64,000 nucleotides of DNA from Pedobacter petrophilus (GCF_009674725.1 NZ_WKKH01000022.1:1-64000); one strand, 5' to 3'; numbered from the stretch's first letter, positions 8,540 through 17,018 are shown. Translations and numbers: made by a program. The notes: a model not told the origin generated them from the sequence alone.

Positions 8540-9136
8540 GTGCTCCCTGTAAAGAAGGCTTATTCCTTGTTCGTTTTTAGCTTTATTTGTAGCTATTCGT
8601 TTGCTCAGAACGTTGCTGTTATAAATGGCAAACCCATAAGTACCAAAGAGTTTATTTGGTCTTACAAGAAAAGCCATAACGGAAGTGTAAGCACAGATTA
8701 TGCAGATTTAGCATCCTATCTTAACTTATATTTAAATTTTAAACTGAAAGTTTTAGATGCCCGTGAGATGGGACTGGATAAAAATCCGGTTTACCAGGAG
8801 GAAATAAAAACTTATGAAACAGCATTAGAAACACGTAAAAAAACAAGTGTAAATAGTAAAAATCACGATTTTTTGCTGAATGAATATCGCGAAGGTGTTT
8901 TGATGTTTAACGTTTCTGAACAGAAAATCTGGAATAAAGCACAAGATGATGAGCAGGCAATAAAGGATTTTTACCGCAATAACAAAAAGGATTACAAGGA
9001 ACCGTTAAGTGAAATTAAAGGGTTGGTAATTGCAGATTACCAGCAAAGCTTAGAAGAAAACTGGCTGAAAAGCCTTAAACAAAAATATCAGGTCAAGGTG
9101 AATGAAAACGAGTTGAAAAAACTTGCAAAACCTTAA
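8540..9136 (+). CDS. SurA-like periplasmic protein without a parvulin domain
   Basis: About 198 residues from a GTG at 8540, which gives the signal peptide MLPVKKAYSLFVFSFICSYSFA followed by Gln. An in-frame TTG at 8510 would put ten extra residues before it and overlaps a likely -7 box (TACTTTTA, 8513-8520). The mature part looks like the helical N-terminal region of periplasmic peptidyl-prolyl isomerases (VAVINGKPISTKEFIWSY, LNLYLNFKLKVLDAREMGLD) and ends in a linker and coiled segment. No parvulin catalytic domain is present, so it is probably a chaperone-only relative. It is first in the SurA-MoxR cluster, 45 nt before the full SurA-like gene. Confidence 0.75.
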   Translation: MLPVKKAYSLFVFSFICSYSFAQNVAVINGKPISTKEFIWSYKKSHNGSVSTDYADLASYLNLYLNFKLKVLDAREMGLDKNPVYQEEIKTYETALETRKKTSVNSKNHDFLLNEYREGVLMFNVSEQKIWNKAQDDEQAIKDFYRNNKKDYKEPLSEIKGLVIADYQQSLEENWLKSLKQKYQVKVNENELKKLAKP

Positions 9137-9181
9137 AACTGTAACAGATTAATATAATAATTGCAAAATATAAATAATAGA

Positions 9182-10549
9182 ATGAAAAAAGTTTTTTTAG
9201 TAGCAATCGCATTAGTTTGCTTGTTTTTAAATAGTTATGCTCAAACAAAAAAACATAACATTGATAAAGTTGCTGCTGTTGTAGGAAATAACATTGTACT
9301 GCTTTCTGATTTAAACCAACAATACACGCAATATCTTTATCAGGGGAACCCTGCTAATGAAGATGTTAAATGCAAAATTTTACAAAATACGCTTACGCAA
9401 AAGCTATTGAAACAGCAGGCAGAAATTGATTCTGTAATGGTTGAAGATGCACAGGTGGATGATGAGGTGAACAAACGGATGCGTTACAGTATGCAACGTG
9501 CGGGTGGCCAGGAGCGCCTGGAGCAGTTCTTAAATAAATCTCTGCTTCAGTATAAAGATGAAATCAGACCATCAGTTAAAGATGAGTTGATTGCACAGAA
9601 AATGCAGGCAAAAATCACAGAAAATATTAATGTAACTCCAATGGAAGTAGAAAAATACTTCAAAACATTGGGCGATAGTATTCCGGAGTTTAACACGGAG
9701 GTTGAAGTTGGTGAGATTATTTTAGATCCAAAACTAACCAAGGCAGAAAAACAAAAGTTCCACGATAAAATTGAAGCCCTTCGTTTAAGGGTAAAGAGCG
9801 GAGATGATTTCGGAGTATTGGCTAAAACTTATTCTGAAGATCCGGGTTCATCAGCTGATGGCGGCGACTTAGGTTTCTTTGATAGAAGTACCATGGCAAA
9901 AGAATTTACGGCCTGGGCTTTTAAGCTTAAAGCAGGTGAAATGTCTCCTGTTTTCGAAACTGAATTTGGCTTCCATATTTTACAGGTAATCGAGCGCCGT
10001 GGCGAGCAGGTGCACGCACGCCATATTTTGGTAAGGCCGGCAACCACACCAGAAAGTTTAACTCGTTTACAGCTTCATGCAGACAGTATCTACAAAAATA
10101 TTTCATCGAAGAAAATCAGCTTTGCTGCGGCAGCAAGTTTATTCTCGGACAACAAAGAGTCGAAATTTAATGGTGGTATGATGCTAAATGCAGAGAATGT
10201 TCAGGCCAGAAGTACTTTCATCCCGATTGATAAATTAGATCCTTCCGTATTTTTAGTGATTGACACCATGAAGATTGGTGCCGTTTCTAAACCGAATTTA
10301 TATACTGCTGCTGATGGAAAGCAAGGGTACCGCATTTTATATTTGAAGTCGAAAATTCCACCTCATAAAGCAAATATGGCACAGGATTTCCCAAAAATCA
10401 GGGATGCTGCACAAAGTGATAAAATTAATCGTACTTTAAGTGAATGGTTTGAAAAACGTCGTGAAAGCACTTATATTAAAATTGACGACGAATTTAATAC
10501 CTGTGACGAATTAAAAATCTGGACTAAAACGTCCACAGCCGCAAAATAA
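9182..10549 (+). CDS. SurA-type peptidyl-prolyl isomerase with two parvulin domains
   Basis: 455 residues from the ATG at 9182. The signal peptide MKKVFLVAIALVCLFLNSYA is followed by Gln. The SurA N-domain starts at DKVAAVVGNNIVLLSDLN. The first parvulin domain spans about 170-270 (VEVGEIIL, YSEDPGSSADGGDLGFF, FGFHILQVIERRG). The second begins at VHARHILVRP and has SLFSDNKESKFNGG. SurA proteins chaperone and isomerise outer-membrane proteins in the periplasm. It lies between the parvulin-less paralogue and a MoxR ATPase that begins 5 bp after its stop, so the three genes are likely one operon serving envelope assembly. Confidence 0.9.
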   Translation: MKKVFLVAIALVCLFLNSYAQTKKHNIDKVAAVVGNNIVLLSDLNQQYTQYLYQGNPANEDVKCKILQNTLTQKLLKQQAEIDSVMVEDAQVDDEVNKRMRYSMQRAGGQERLEQFLNKSLLQYKDEIRPSVKDELIAQKMQAKITENINVTPMEVEKYFKTLGDSIPEFNTEVEVGEIILDPKLTKAEKQKFHDKIEALRLRVKSGDDFGVLAKTYSEDPGSSADGGDLGFFDRSTMAKEFTAWAFKLKAGEMSPVFETEFGFHILQVIERRGEQVHARHILVRPATTPESLTRLQLHADSIYKNISSKKISFAAAASLFSDNKESKFNGGMMLNAENVQARSTFIPIDKLDPSVFLVIDTMKIGAVSKPNLYTAADGKQGYRILYLKSKIPPHKANMAQDFPKIRDAAQSDKINRTLSEWFEKRRESTYIKIDDEFNTCDELKIWTKTSTAAK

Positions 10550-10554
10550 TACGA

Positions 10555-11517
10555 ATGCAGTACAAAAACGAAGTAGAAGCTGTCAACGCACTTCACCAGG
10601 CTTTTAACAATATTAAAGCTGAAATTGGTAAAGTTGTAATAGGACAAGATGAGATCATCAAATCTGTATTAATCGCCATTTTTAGCAACGGACATTGTTT
10701 GTTGGTTGGCGTACCCGGATTAGCTAAAACTTTACTCGTTCAAACTGTAGCTGGCGTGCTGGATTTAGATTTTAACCGGATTCAGTTTACACCGGATTTA
10801 ATGCCAAGTGATATCATTGGCGCGGAGATACTAGGAGAAGACAGGCATTTTAAATTTATTAAAGGGCCTGTTTTTTCTAATATTATTTTAGCTGATGAGA
10901 TCAATAGAACTCCTCCGAAAACACAAGCTGCGCTATTGGAAGCCATGCAGGAAAAATCGGTTACTGCCGCCGGGCAAACCCATATTTTACCAAAACCTTT
11001 CTTTGTTTTAGCTACTCAGAATCCAATAGAACAGGAAGGTACTTATCCCCTTCCTGAAGCACAGCTGGATCGTTTCATGTTTAATATTCAGTTAAATTAC
11101 CCTGCTTTTGCAGATGAACTGAACATTGTCAGAAACACAACAAGCAACAAAACCATTCAGTTACAAAAAATCATTCATGCAGAAGATATTCAATATTTTC
11201 AGCAATTGATCAGGAATATTCCGATTACCGATAACGTATTGGAATATGCCGTTAAACTGGCTTCTAAAACCCGCCCGAATAGTGAGTTTGCGACGGATGC
11301 AGTAAATAAATACATCAGTTGGGGCGCCGGTCCGAGGGCCTCACAATTCTTAGTTTTAGGCGCTAAATGCCATGCTGCGGTAACGGGCAAATATGCACCG
11401 GATATAGAAGATGTTCAGGCAGTTGCTGAGCCAATTCTCCGCCACCGAATTGTTCGGAATTATCGTGCAGAAGCAGAAGGGTTATCCATCGAGAAAATCA
11501 TTAAAGATCTTTTATAG
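10555..11517 (+). CDS. MoxR-family AAA+ ATPase
   Basis: 320 residues. Walker A is GVPGLAKT (about 52-59) and Walker B ILADEIN (about 112-118). Sensor 1 lies in FVLATQNPIEQEGTYPLPEAQLDRFMF, a phrase diagnostic of MoxR, and the lid domain ends with HRIVRNYRAEAEG. MoxR ATPases act as chaperones that mature metalloenzymes or envelope complexes, often with von Willebrand A-domain partners; no such partner gene is nearby. It starts 5 bp after the SurA-like gene and is probably co-transcribed with it. Cytosolic. Confidence 0.92.
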   Translation: MQYKNEVEAVNALHQAFNNIKAEIGKVVIGQDEIIKSVLIAIFSNGHCLLVGVPGLAKTLLVQTVAGVLDLDFNRIQFTPDLMPSDIIGAEILGEDRHFKFIKGPVFSNIILADEINRTPPKTQAALLEAMQEKSVTAAGQTHILPKPFFVLATQNPIEQEGTYPLPEAQLDRFMFNIQLNYPAFADELNIVRNTTSNKTIQLQKIIHAEDIQYFQQLIRNIPITDNVLEYAVKLASKTRPNSEFATDAVNKYISWGAGPRASQFLVLGAKCHAAVTGKYAPDIEDVQAVAEPILRHRIVRNYRAEAEGLSIEKIIKDLL

Positions 11518-11610
11518 GCTGCTTTTATTAAGCAGTTCTTCAATTTTTGTTGATTTAATTAAAATACTATCTTTAAAGGTAAATTCATTTACAATAAATA
11601 ATTAAGCTAA

Positions 11611-12147
11611 ATGAAAACTAAAGCTTTAACCTTAATTTTCTTTTTACAACTCCTTTTCGTAACTACATTTGCACAGAAAAATGCAGGTTTGGGTACTTTG
11701 TTAAATAAAAATGCTGAATTCATTTTTCCGCAAACACCAGAAAAAATTTCTGTTGTTTTAAAGGTTAAACCTATTTTTACGGAAGATGCCAGTGAGGAAC
11801 AAAATGCAAAGTGGATCACGAAATCAGGTTTAGCACTTTACGGTACACTTGGAAATAACAGAAGCATCAATGAGATCTGGTTTGATATTCCTGATGATAA
11901 ATTTTTGATTATCTCTGGCTTGCCTTATCATTTAACTTTAAATCAAACTACTGTTCAGGAGGCGTTGGTAAAATTTAAAAAAAATAAAGTTAAAAAGACA
12001 ATGCCCGAAATGTATGGTGCGCTTGAGGGCGGCACAGAACTAGAAGTTAAAATAGGCAATCGGTATGTAACCCTCTTCTTTGACCGGAAAAACCTGTTAA
12101 AATCTGCTTCTATTTTACTTGGTTTTATTGATCCCGCTGCCGGTTAG
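11611..12147 (+). CDS. Hypothetical secreted protein
   Basis: 178 residues. MKTKALTLIFFLQLLFVTTFA is a signal peptide for type I cleavage followed by Gln. The mature part has a regular alternation of strands and helices (GLALYGTLGNNRSINEIWFD, RYVTLFFDRKNLL) without recognisable catalytic residues. It lies 93 bp after moxR, and separate transcription is likely. I do not recognise the family. Confidence 0.75.
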   Translation: MKTKALTLIFFLQLLFVTTFAQKNAGLGTLLNKNAEFIFPQTPEKISVVLKVKPIFTEDASEEQNAKWITKSGLALYGTLGNNRSINEIWFDIPDDKFLIISGLPYHLTLNQTTVQEALVKFKKNKVKKTMPEMYGALEGGTELEVKIGNRYVTLFFDRKNLLKSASILLGFIDPAAG

Positions 12148-12192
12148 TTTTTATTTAAAACTGTATCACCCCATAAATAAAGCCTGCATATT

Positions 12193-12221
12193 TTGTAATT
12201 CATTGAAAATAAATATATTTG
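12193..12221 (+). promoter_or_regulatory. Promoter upstream of the small ORF and the TPR gene
   Basis: TTG at 12193-12195 and TATATTTG at 12214-12221 are 18 nt apart, a near-ideal Bacteroidota promoter. Transcription should start near 12228, about 200 nt before the TPR gene. Confidence 0.6.
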
Positions 12222-12238
12222 CAGCAGATTATAAAAAA

Positions 12239-12334
12239 ATGCTACGTCAAATACATATCCGAACATTAAGCTTTAGCCCGTCTTGTGGCATAAAGGGATT
12301 GGATATGAACTATAATTTTCTCTTCAATCCTTAA
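12239..12334 (+). CDS. Possible 31-residue small ORF in the leader of the TPR gene
   Basis: An ATG about 11 nt after the predicted start site opens a 31-codon frame containing the segment RTLSFSPSCGIKG. The frame ends about 100 nt before the TPR gene. There is no ribosome-binding site, but few genes here have one. It could be a leader peptide, an independent small protein or chance. The segment AAGGGATTG near its end can pair with CAATCCTT just before its stop codon. Confidence 0.3.
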   Translation: MLRQIHIRTLSFSPSCGIKGLDMNYNFLFNP

Positions 12335-12432
12335 CTGATTTTCTGTTTATTACAGTCAACATCTAATTTAAGAATCAATTTATTAAAATTTTTTCCTGGT
12401 TTTTACAACCCTGAAAATCAACTATATCCATC

Positions 12433-12954
12433 ATGGACATTTTTACAACCGTAGAAGAAAAATATCTACAGGCCGTTGAAGAATTAAACTGGGGCGAGCT
12501 CCCGAAAGCACATCAATATTTCAATGAACTTATCGCATTCGATCCTGAATATGCCAGGGCTTATTACCACTTAGGAAACTTCAACCATTATCATTTCAAG
12601 AATTATCAAAGTGCAGGTTATTATTACAAAAGATGCATTGAAATTGATTCTGATTTTCCAGAGGTGTACGAACCTTATTTAAAGCTGGTTATTACATTGA
12701 AGATGCATAAATTAGTAAAGCAAGTTGCAACCCAGGCATTATCGGTTCCCGGCGTTTGTGAAGCTAATATCTACGAAAGTCTGGGTTTGTATGCAGAGCG
12801 ACAGCAGGATTTTAAATTAGCTGAAAACTATTTTAAGAAAGCAGAAATGTTTAATTCAATTCCAGATATGCAGCTTGTTTTTAAGGAACACCAGAACAGG
12901 GTTAAAAGTAAAATAAACAGCACAAAAACGATGATTTACGATTTATTGGCATAA
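12433..12954 (+). CDS. Tetratricopeptide-repeat protein
   Basis: 173 residues without a signal peptide. TPR-like helix pairs are visible at about 9-42 (YLQAVEELNWGELPKAHQYF, then AFDPEYARAYYHLGNF), 43-76 (YQSAGYYYKRCIEIDSDFPE) and 114-147 (YESLGLYAERQQDFKLAENY). TPR domains mediate protein-protein contacts; the partner is unknown. It is probably transcribed from the promoter at 12193-12221. Confidence 0.8.
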   Translation: MDIFTTVEEKYLQAVEELNWGELPKAHQYFNELIAFDPEYARAYYHLGNFNHYHFKNYQSAGYYYKRCIEIDSDFPEVYEPYLKLVITLKMHKLVKQVATQALSVPGVCEANIYESLGLYAERQQDFKLAENYFKKAEMFNSIPDMQLVFKEHQNRVKSKINSTKTMIYDLLA

Positions 12955-13083
12955 GTAATCATCCCACTTATGCCGTTTATTTATCTGCGTTACAATTAGC
13001 GCTTCGAATCTTTATTTTCTTTTTTTGTTACTATATTTACCACTCAATTACAAAGCAAAAATTTTAAATCAAAAATATTCGAT

Positions 13084-13287
13084 ATGTCAGCTCACGATTC
13101 ACACGCTCCGGTTCAGGAAACAAAAGGCATTTGGACACTTCCTTTAGCAGCATGGATTCTTACTTTAATCCTTTTAGTAGCATTTACCCGTCCTATTTTC
13201 GTGCATAACGCCGCAGGATCAGGCCATGAAAATACGGAAGCTAAACCACATTCAAAAGGAGAAGAAGCCGAGACATCACACCACTAA
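13084..13287 (+). CDS. Small single-pass membrane protein with a His-rich tail
   Basis: 67 residues. A short N-terminal segment containing several His (SAHDSHAPVQ) is followed by one membrane helix (about 18-36, LPLAAWILTLILLVAF) and a charged tail with His, Glu and Lys that ends in SHH. His residues on both sides of the helix suggest metal contact, but this is only a guess. A strong terminator follows 15 bp after the stop codon, which supports a real transcript. Confidence 0.65.
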   Translation: MSAHDSHAPVQETKGIWTLPLAAWILTLILLVAFTRPIFVHNAAGSGHENTEAKPHSKGEEAETSHH

Positions 13288-13302
13288 AAATTACTATTAT
13301 AA

Positions 13303-13330
13303 AAAAAAGCGATGGATTCATCGCTTTTTT
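13303..13330. terminator. Bidirectional terminator
   Basis: AAAAAAGCGATG, a GATT loop and CATCGCTTTTTT form a perfect 12-bp stem with A and T runs on both sides. It serves the small membrane protein on the plus strand and the GDPD-like gene on the minus strand. Confidence 0.9.
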
Positions 13331-13339
13331 TATGGGCTA

Positions 13340-14233
13340 TCATTTCACCTGATTCATAAGATTTGGAAAATCGGTGATTACTCCATCCACGCCCAGACTC
13401 ATAAAATACTTTAAATCTTTCGTGGTGTTCACCGTCCAGGGGATAATTTTGATCCCCATTTCATGGCACCGATCTACCAGGCCTTTCCCAACCAGCACCG
13501 AATACGGGCTGTAAATAGTTGGTTTAAAACCCAATTTGGTAATGTAATCTTCAAATGGCTCCTTCTCATCAATAAGCAGTGATGTTTGAATTTTTGGATA
13601 TTTCTCATGTAAATATTGAAGCGTTCTCATATCAAAAGATTCTATAATCACACGCCTGGCAATCTTCTTTGTATTCACCACTTCCATAATCAATTCTACA
13701 AACGCTGCAGGCTCTGGGTGAAATTCATTATCGCCATTTTTAATGGTTTTGGTTTCAATATTATAAACCGGTCTTGCCAATTTATTTTCTTTAACATAAG
13801 CTTCAACAGCATCAATGGTTTCAGAAAGCAGGGGTTTATAGGCTTTAAATTTCATTTGTCCTGGAAAACGGGCATGAACCTTACTCCCTACATCGAACTT
13901 CTTAACCTGCTCATAATCCATCTTGTAGATATTGTAATTTTTCTGGTCTTTGAAAGTAATGGCTTTTCCGTTAGGCATTAAGGATATTTCATTATTGAAA
14001 TATGGCTCTTGCGATAACACTACTTGTTTATCCTGAGAAATCACCGCGTCCATTTCTAATGTGGTTACGCCCAGATCCAACGCCTTTAACATTCCTTGAA
14101 TGGTATTCTCTGGCATAATACCTCTCGCACCGGCTTTACCCTGAAGATCAAACTTTCGTTTCTGTGCAGATGCATTCAAAAATAATAAGATAGCAGTGGA
14201 AAGGATAAGGAGTTTTTTATGCATAAATTTCAT
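13340..14233 (-). CDS. Glycerophosphodiester phosphodiesterase-like protein lacking the catalytic histidines
   Basis: About 297 residues from the start MKFMHKKLLI; a frame opening at 14293 would place extra residues before the signal peptide, which ends ASA followed by Gln. The GDPD (TIM-barrel) family pattern is clear: LQGKAGARGIMPENTIQGML, TTLEMDAVISQDKQVVLSQE, YNIETKTI, IIESFDMRTLQYL, IIPWTVNTTKDLKYFMSLGV. In active GDPDs the first motif is HRG-A/C-RG and the fourth strand has VVxSHE. Here HR is KA and the second His is Gln, so both catalytic histidines are gone, while ENT and the metal ligands E-M-D remain. It is secreted. A lipid or sugar-phosphate binding role is possible; phosphodiesterase activity is doubtful. 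Confidence 0.85.
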   Translation of the reverse strand: MKFMHKKLLILSTAILLFLNASAQKRKFDLQGKAGARGIMPENTIQGMLKALDLGVTTLEMDAVISQDKQVVLSQEPYFNNEISLMPNGKAITFKDQKNYNIYKMDYEQVKKFDVGSKVHARFPGQMKFKAYKPLLSETIDAVEAYVKENKLARPVYNIETKTIKNGDNEFHPEPAAFVELIMEVVNTKKIARRVIIESFDMRTLQYLHEKYPKIQTSLLIDEKEPFEDYITKLGFKPTIYSPYSVLVGKGLVDRCHEMGIKIIPWTVNTTKDLKYFMSLGVDGVITDFPNLMNQVK

Positions 14234-14312
14234 TTTTAGGGTAAACGTAAAACTCAGGTTTAAGTTATAAAATAATGAGCTAACGGGTTGCATTTCTCTG
14301 CCCGGTACACAA

Positions 14313-14342
14313 CAAAAAAAGCTTCCCTTTAACAGGAAGCTT
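14313..14342 (-). terminator. Terminator of the NTF2-like gene
   Basis: On the minus strand AAGCTTCC and GGAAGCTT pair over 8 bp and run into seven T, 22 nt after the stop codon at 14364. Confidence 0.85.
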
Positions 14343-14363
14343 CTTCATTCACATTTTTGATTA

Positions 14364-15221
14364 CTATCTTTCTGCCGGCACAAATGCTTGTACAACGAGG
14401 TTCCAGCTGGCATCAGCCGCTTTTTCATATACAAACACATAGTTGAAACTTTCGCGTAAATCTGCTTTATAATCAATAGTAGCAACACCAAAAGTATAAG
14501 CCAGATCACTACCTAAAGCTTTATCCACGCCAGTAGTTTTTAAGTTAATTTTGCTAATCATTCCGTTATAAAACGAAAGGATTTTTCCTTTTCCGGTAAT
14601 AGCCTCATTACCTGGAAACAATAAACGCGAATCATCTGTCATAAATCCACCAAAAGCTCCAATACCATGCGTTTTGAGGAAGGTATTTAATGTTTTCTCT
14701 GTGGTTAAGATAATTTCACGGCCTGCTTTAATTTCTCTTTCATTTAAGAATTTAGGCGCAACATGGTCTTTTGGCTCTACAAATCTGGGTGCAGTTTGAT
14801 CTAATGGCTTATTGCTTGAAGTTTCCAGATCAATTGCCAGTTTCCACTTGCCATTTTCCGATTTCCAGATGGATAAATATTGACCATACTGTTTCTCTTC
14901 ACCGTTAACCGAATAAGGACCAGTTGTAAAACCTAAATCACCACTACGGGAAACTTTAGCCAGATTAGGCTCCCAGGTAACTGACTTTTCACCTTTTGTT
15001 TGTGTATTATAGAATGTTTTTACGTTTACCGGATTCGGACGAAACACCAACGCACTTCCCAATGAATACTCGAGATAAGATTCTTTGTCGCCATTTTTTG
15101 CAATAGATTTAGCAAAATCCTTTTCTGCGTTAACCAGGGATTTTGTAGTTCCATCATTTTTCTGTGCGAAGGCACTCAGTGCTAAAAGGGATGCAATCGC
15201 GGTTGAAAATATTTGTTTCAT
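14364..15221 (-). CDS. Secreted protein with two NTF2/SnoaL-like domains
   Basis: 285 residues from the ATG at 15221, chosen because MKQIFSTAIASLLALSAFA followed by Gln is a clean signal peptide; the 24 residues before it in the open frame are not signal-like. The mature part holds two similar halves. Each starts with a helix (LVNAEKDFAKSIAKNG; ILTTEKTLNTFLKTHG), has an ALVFRP- or RLLFPG-type strand, and ends with an aromatic-rich sheet (QYLSIWKSENGKWKLAIDL; YVFVYEKAADASWNLVVQAF). This is the DUF4440/SnoaL pattern in tandem. Such domains bind small molecules or act as mild lyases or isomerases; no substrate can be named. It is transcribed alone, with its own terminator. Confidence 0.75.
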   Translation of the reverse strand: MKQIFSTAIASLLALSAFAQKNDGTTKSLVNAEKDFAKSIAKNGDKESYLEYSLGSALVFRPNPVNVKTFYNTQTKGEKSVTWEPNLAKVSRSGDLGFTTGPYSVNGEEKQYGQYLSIWKSENGKWKLAIDLETSSNKPLDQTAPRFVEPKDHVAPKFLNEREIKAGREIILTTEKTLNTFLKTHGIGAFGGFMTDDSRLLFPGNEAITGKGKILSFYNGMISKINLKTTGVDKALGSDLAYTFGVATIDYKADLRESFNYVFVYEKAADASWNLVVQAFVPAER

Positions 15222-15301
15222 TATATGTTTAAGTATAGTTGTGGGCGAATATAAAAATTTTATCTGCTCGCAGACTTCAAAAGTAATTAACAATTACACA
15301 T

Positions 15302-16285
15302 TTATTTTTCGCGGTAGATTGTTTCCAACACGGTTTGATCCGTAGCCTTTAGTGTATTTCTGTCGATATTGGCAAGGTTATCCAATTGGGTATGCCAGTT
15401 AATGTAAAAGCCACTGTTATCATTGTAATGGATAATATCTATCGAAGGAACACCTGCTTTATTCATCCAAAAATGATCATCAACCAGTTTTCCGCTAGGC
15501 AGGTTTACAAAATAAGAACTAAAACCAATTTCGTTTCCAATTACCCACACATTGCTGACCACATCTGGTGCGGCCTGGCGGGATATTTCATCCTGCGTAA
15601 ATTGCGCATTACCGCCACCAACCATATCGAGGTTAATGCCATAGCGTGCTTTGTAACCTTTCGCAACTGCAGTTTTAGCCCAATATTGAGAACCCAAACA
15701 CCAGGTAACTTCATCAGGAGTTTCATCATTTGCCTTTCCATAATCTTCCAGATCCCACAAAATGAAGTCTACACCCACATTAGGTTGCTTTTTTTGAACC
15801 TGACGCGCCATCTCTAAAATTACGGCCACGCCACTTGCACCATCATTTGCAGCATCGAACGGTTTGTTGTGATTTGATGGATCAGAATCCTGATCTGAAA
15901 ACGGGCGTGCATCCCAATGGGCTGTAATTAATACCCTTTCCTTTTTCTCCGGATTGAAGCTGGCCTCAATATTTTTTAACTGGAAGCTTTTGCCATCGTA
16001 AGTTTTGGTTTTTTCACCATTTACTTTAACCGCAGCACCGAACGATTTCAACTTTGCAACTAAATAATCTGCACATTTCTGATGCGCTGTTGTACCTGGA
16101 ATACGTGGACCAAAATCTACCTGCGCTTTGGTATAAAGGTAAGCGCTATCGGCATTAAATTCTGGTGAAACCAATTTAACAACGGCATCATCCGCATTTG
16201 TGTCGGTTTCAGTTTTTGATTTATTTTTACATCCCTGAAATGCAATAAATCCAATTAATGGGATGATTAAAAGTTTTCTATTCAT
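15302..16285 (-). CDS. M28-family lipoprotein, probable type II glutaminyl cyclase
   Basis: 327 residues. MNRKLLIIPLIGFIAFQGC is a lipoprotein signal (Cys 19). The zinc-site pattern of M28 peptidases and animal-type glutaminyl cyclases is present: ITAHWDARPFSDQDSDPSNH, FDAANDGASGVAVILEMAR (Asp ligand), VDFILWDLEDYG (Glu pair) and INWHTQLDNLANID (His ligand). The AHWDxRPFxDQD and NDGASGV motifs match Bacteroidota glutaminyl cyclases better than aminopeptidases. The enzyme would turn N-terminal Gln of exported proteins into pyroglutamate. That fits the many secreted proteins in this window that begin with Gln after signal cleavage. It lies 30 bp after the racemase pseudogene, in the same direction as cysS. 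An aminopeptidase is the alternative. Confidence 0.82.
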   Translation of the reverse strand: MNRKLLIIPLIGFIAFQGCKNKSKTETDTNADDAVVKLVSPEFNADSAYLYTKAQVDFGPRIPGTTAHQKCADYLVAKLKSFGAAVKVNGEKTKTYDGKSFQLKNIEASFNPEKKERVLITAHWDARPFSDQDSDPSNHNKPFDAANDGASGVAVILEMARQVQKKQPNVGVDFILWDLEDYGKANDETPDEVTWCLGSQYWAKTAVAKGYKARYGINLDMVGGGNAQFTQDEISRQAAPDVVSNVWVIGNEIGFSSYFVNLPSGKLVDDHFWMNKAGVPSIDIIHYNDNSGFYINWHTQLDNLANIDRNTLKATDQTVLETIYREK

Positions 16286-16315
16286 GTAGTAAAATTTAAA
16301 ATTAACGATCGGTAG

Positions 16316-16996
16316 TTAAGAGAGAATATAATCTACAATGGCCTGGCAGTGAATCTTGGTAGTGTCAAATACTGGAAATTCAAAATCATCCTGACTGATC
16401 AGCATTGGAATTTCTGTACATCCCAAAATGATTCCCTCGGCACCTTCTGCTTTCAAATCATTAATTATTTTAATATGCTGTTGTTTGGTTTCTTCCAACA
16501 CTAAATTTCTACCCAATTCTTCTTTAAGTGTAAACTGAACATAATCTCTGGTTTCTTTTAATTTAGGCACATATACATTTAATCAATGTTCTTCAAGCTT
16601 TTTCACATAAAAGTCTTTTTCCATGGTAAAAATTGTTCCTAAGAGACCTACGTTTTTGATTCCGGCAGAATTTACAGCTTTTGCAGTTTCCTTTCCAATA
16701 TGGATAAGGGGTAAATTAATTTCTTCCTGAAGTTGATCGGCAAAAAGATGCGCTGTATTGGCACATAACGCAATTGCATCTACCCCACTTTGATTTAAAT
16801 TCTGGCAAGCCTTTAGTAAAAGATCAAATGATCCTTCCCATGTTTTATCCTGAACATCACCAAAATTTAAAGAATAAATTAAACACTCGGCAAAATTTAA
16901 TCCACCTAGTCTATCATTTACTCCTTTATTAATGAATTTATAGTAATCTATAGTAGATATCCAGCTTATTCCACCAACTAAACCAATTTTTCTCAT
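16316..16996 (-). pseudogene. Aspartate/glutamate racemase-family gene broken by an in-frame TGA
   Basis: Two open segments (16583-16996 and 16316-16570) lie in one reading frame and together make a normal-length racemase of about 226 codons. They are separated only by a TGA at 16583-16585 after KKLEEH; the frame continues with LNVYVPKLKETRDYV as in the family. Both catalytic cysteines are intact (ALCANTAHLF and ILGCTEIPML), as is the N-terminal IGLVGGISWISTIDYY. A Gly codon (GGA) changed to TGA would explain it. A GTG just after the stop could restart translation of the second half, but each half has only one catalytic Cys. It lies between cysS (22 bp upstream) and the glutaminyl-cyclase gene. 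A sequencing error is possible. Confidence 0.85.
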
Positions 16997-17018
16997 GGAT
17001 GATTAATACCGCTATTGC

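Noticed and set aside
16316..16570. Second half of the racemase as an independent gene
   Set aside because: It is in frame with the first half and carries only one catalytic cysteine; a split by the TGA explains it better.
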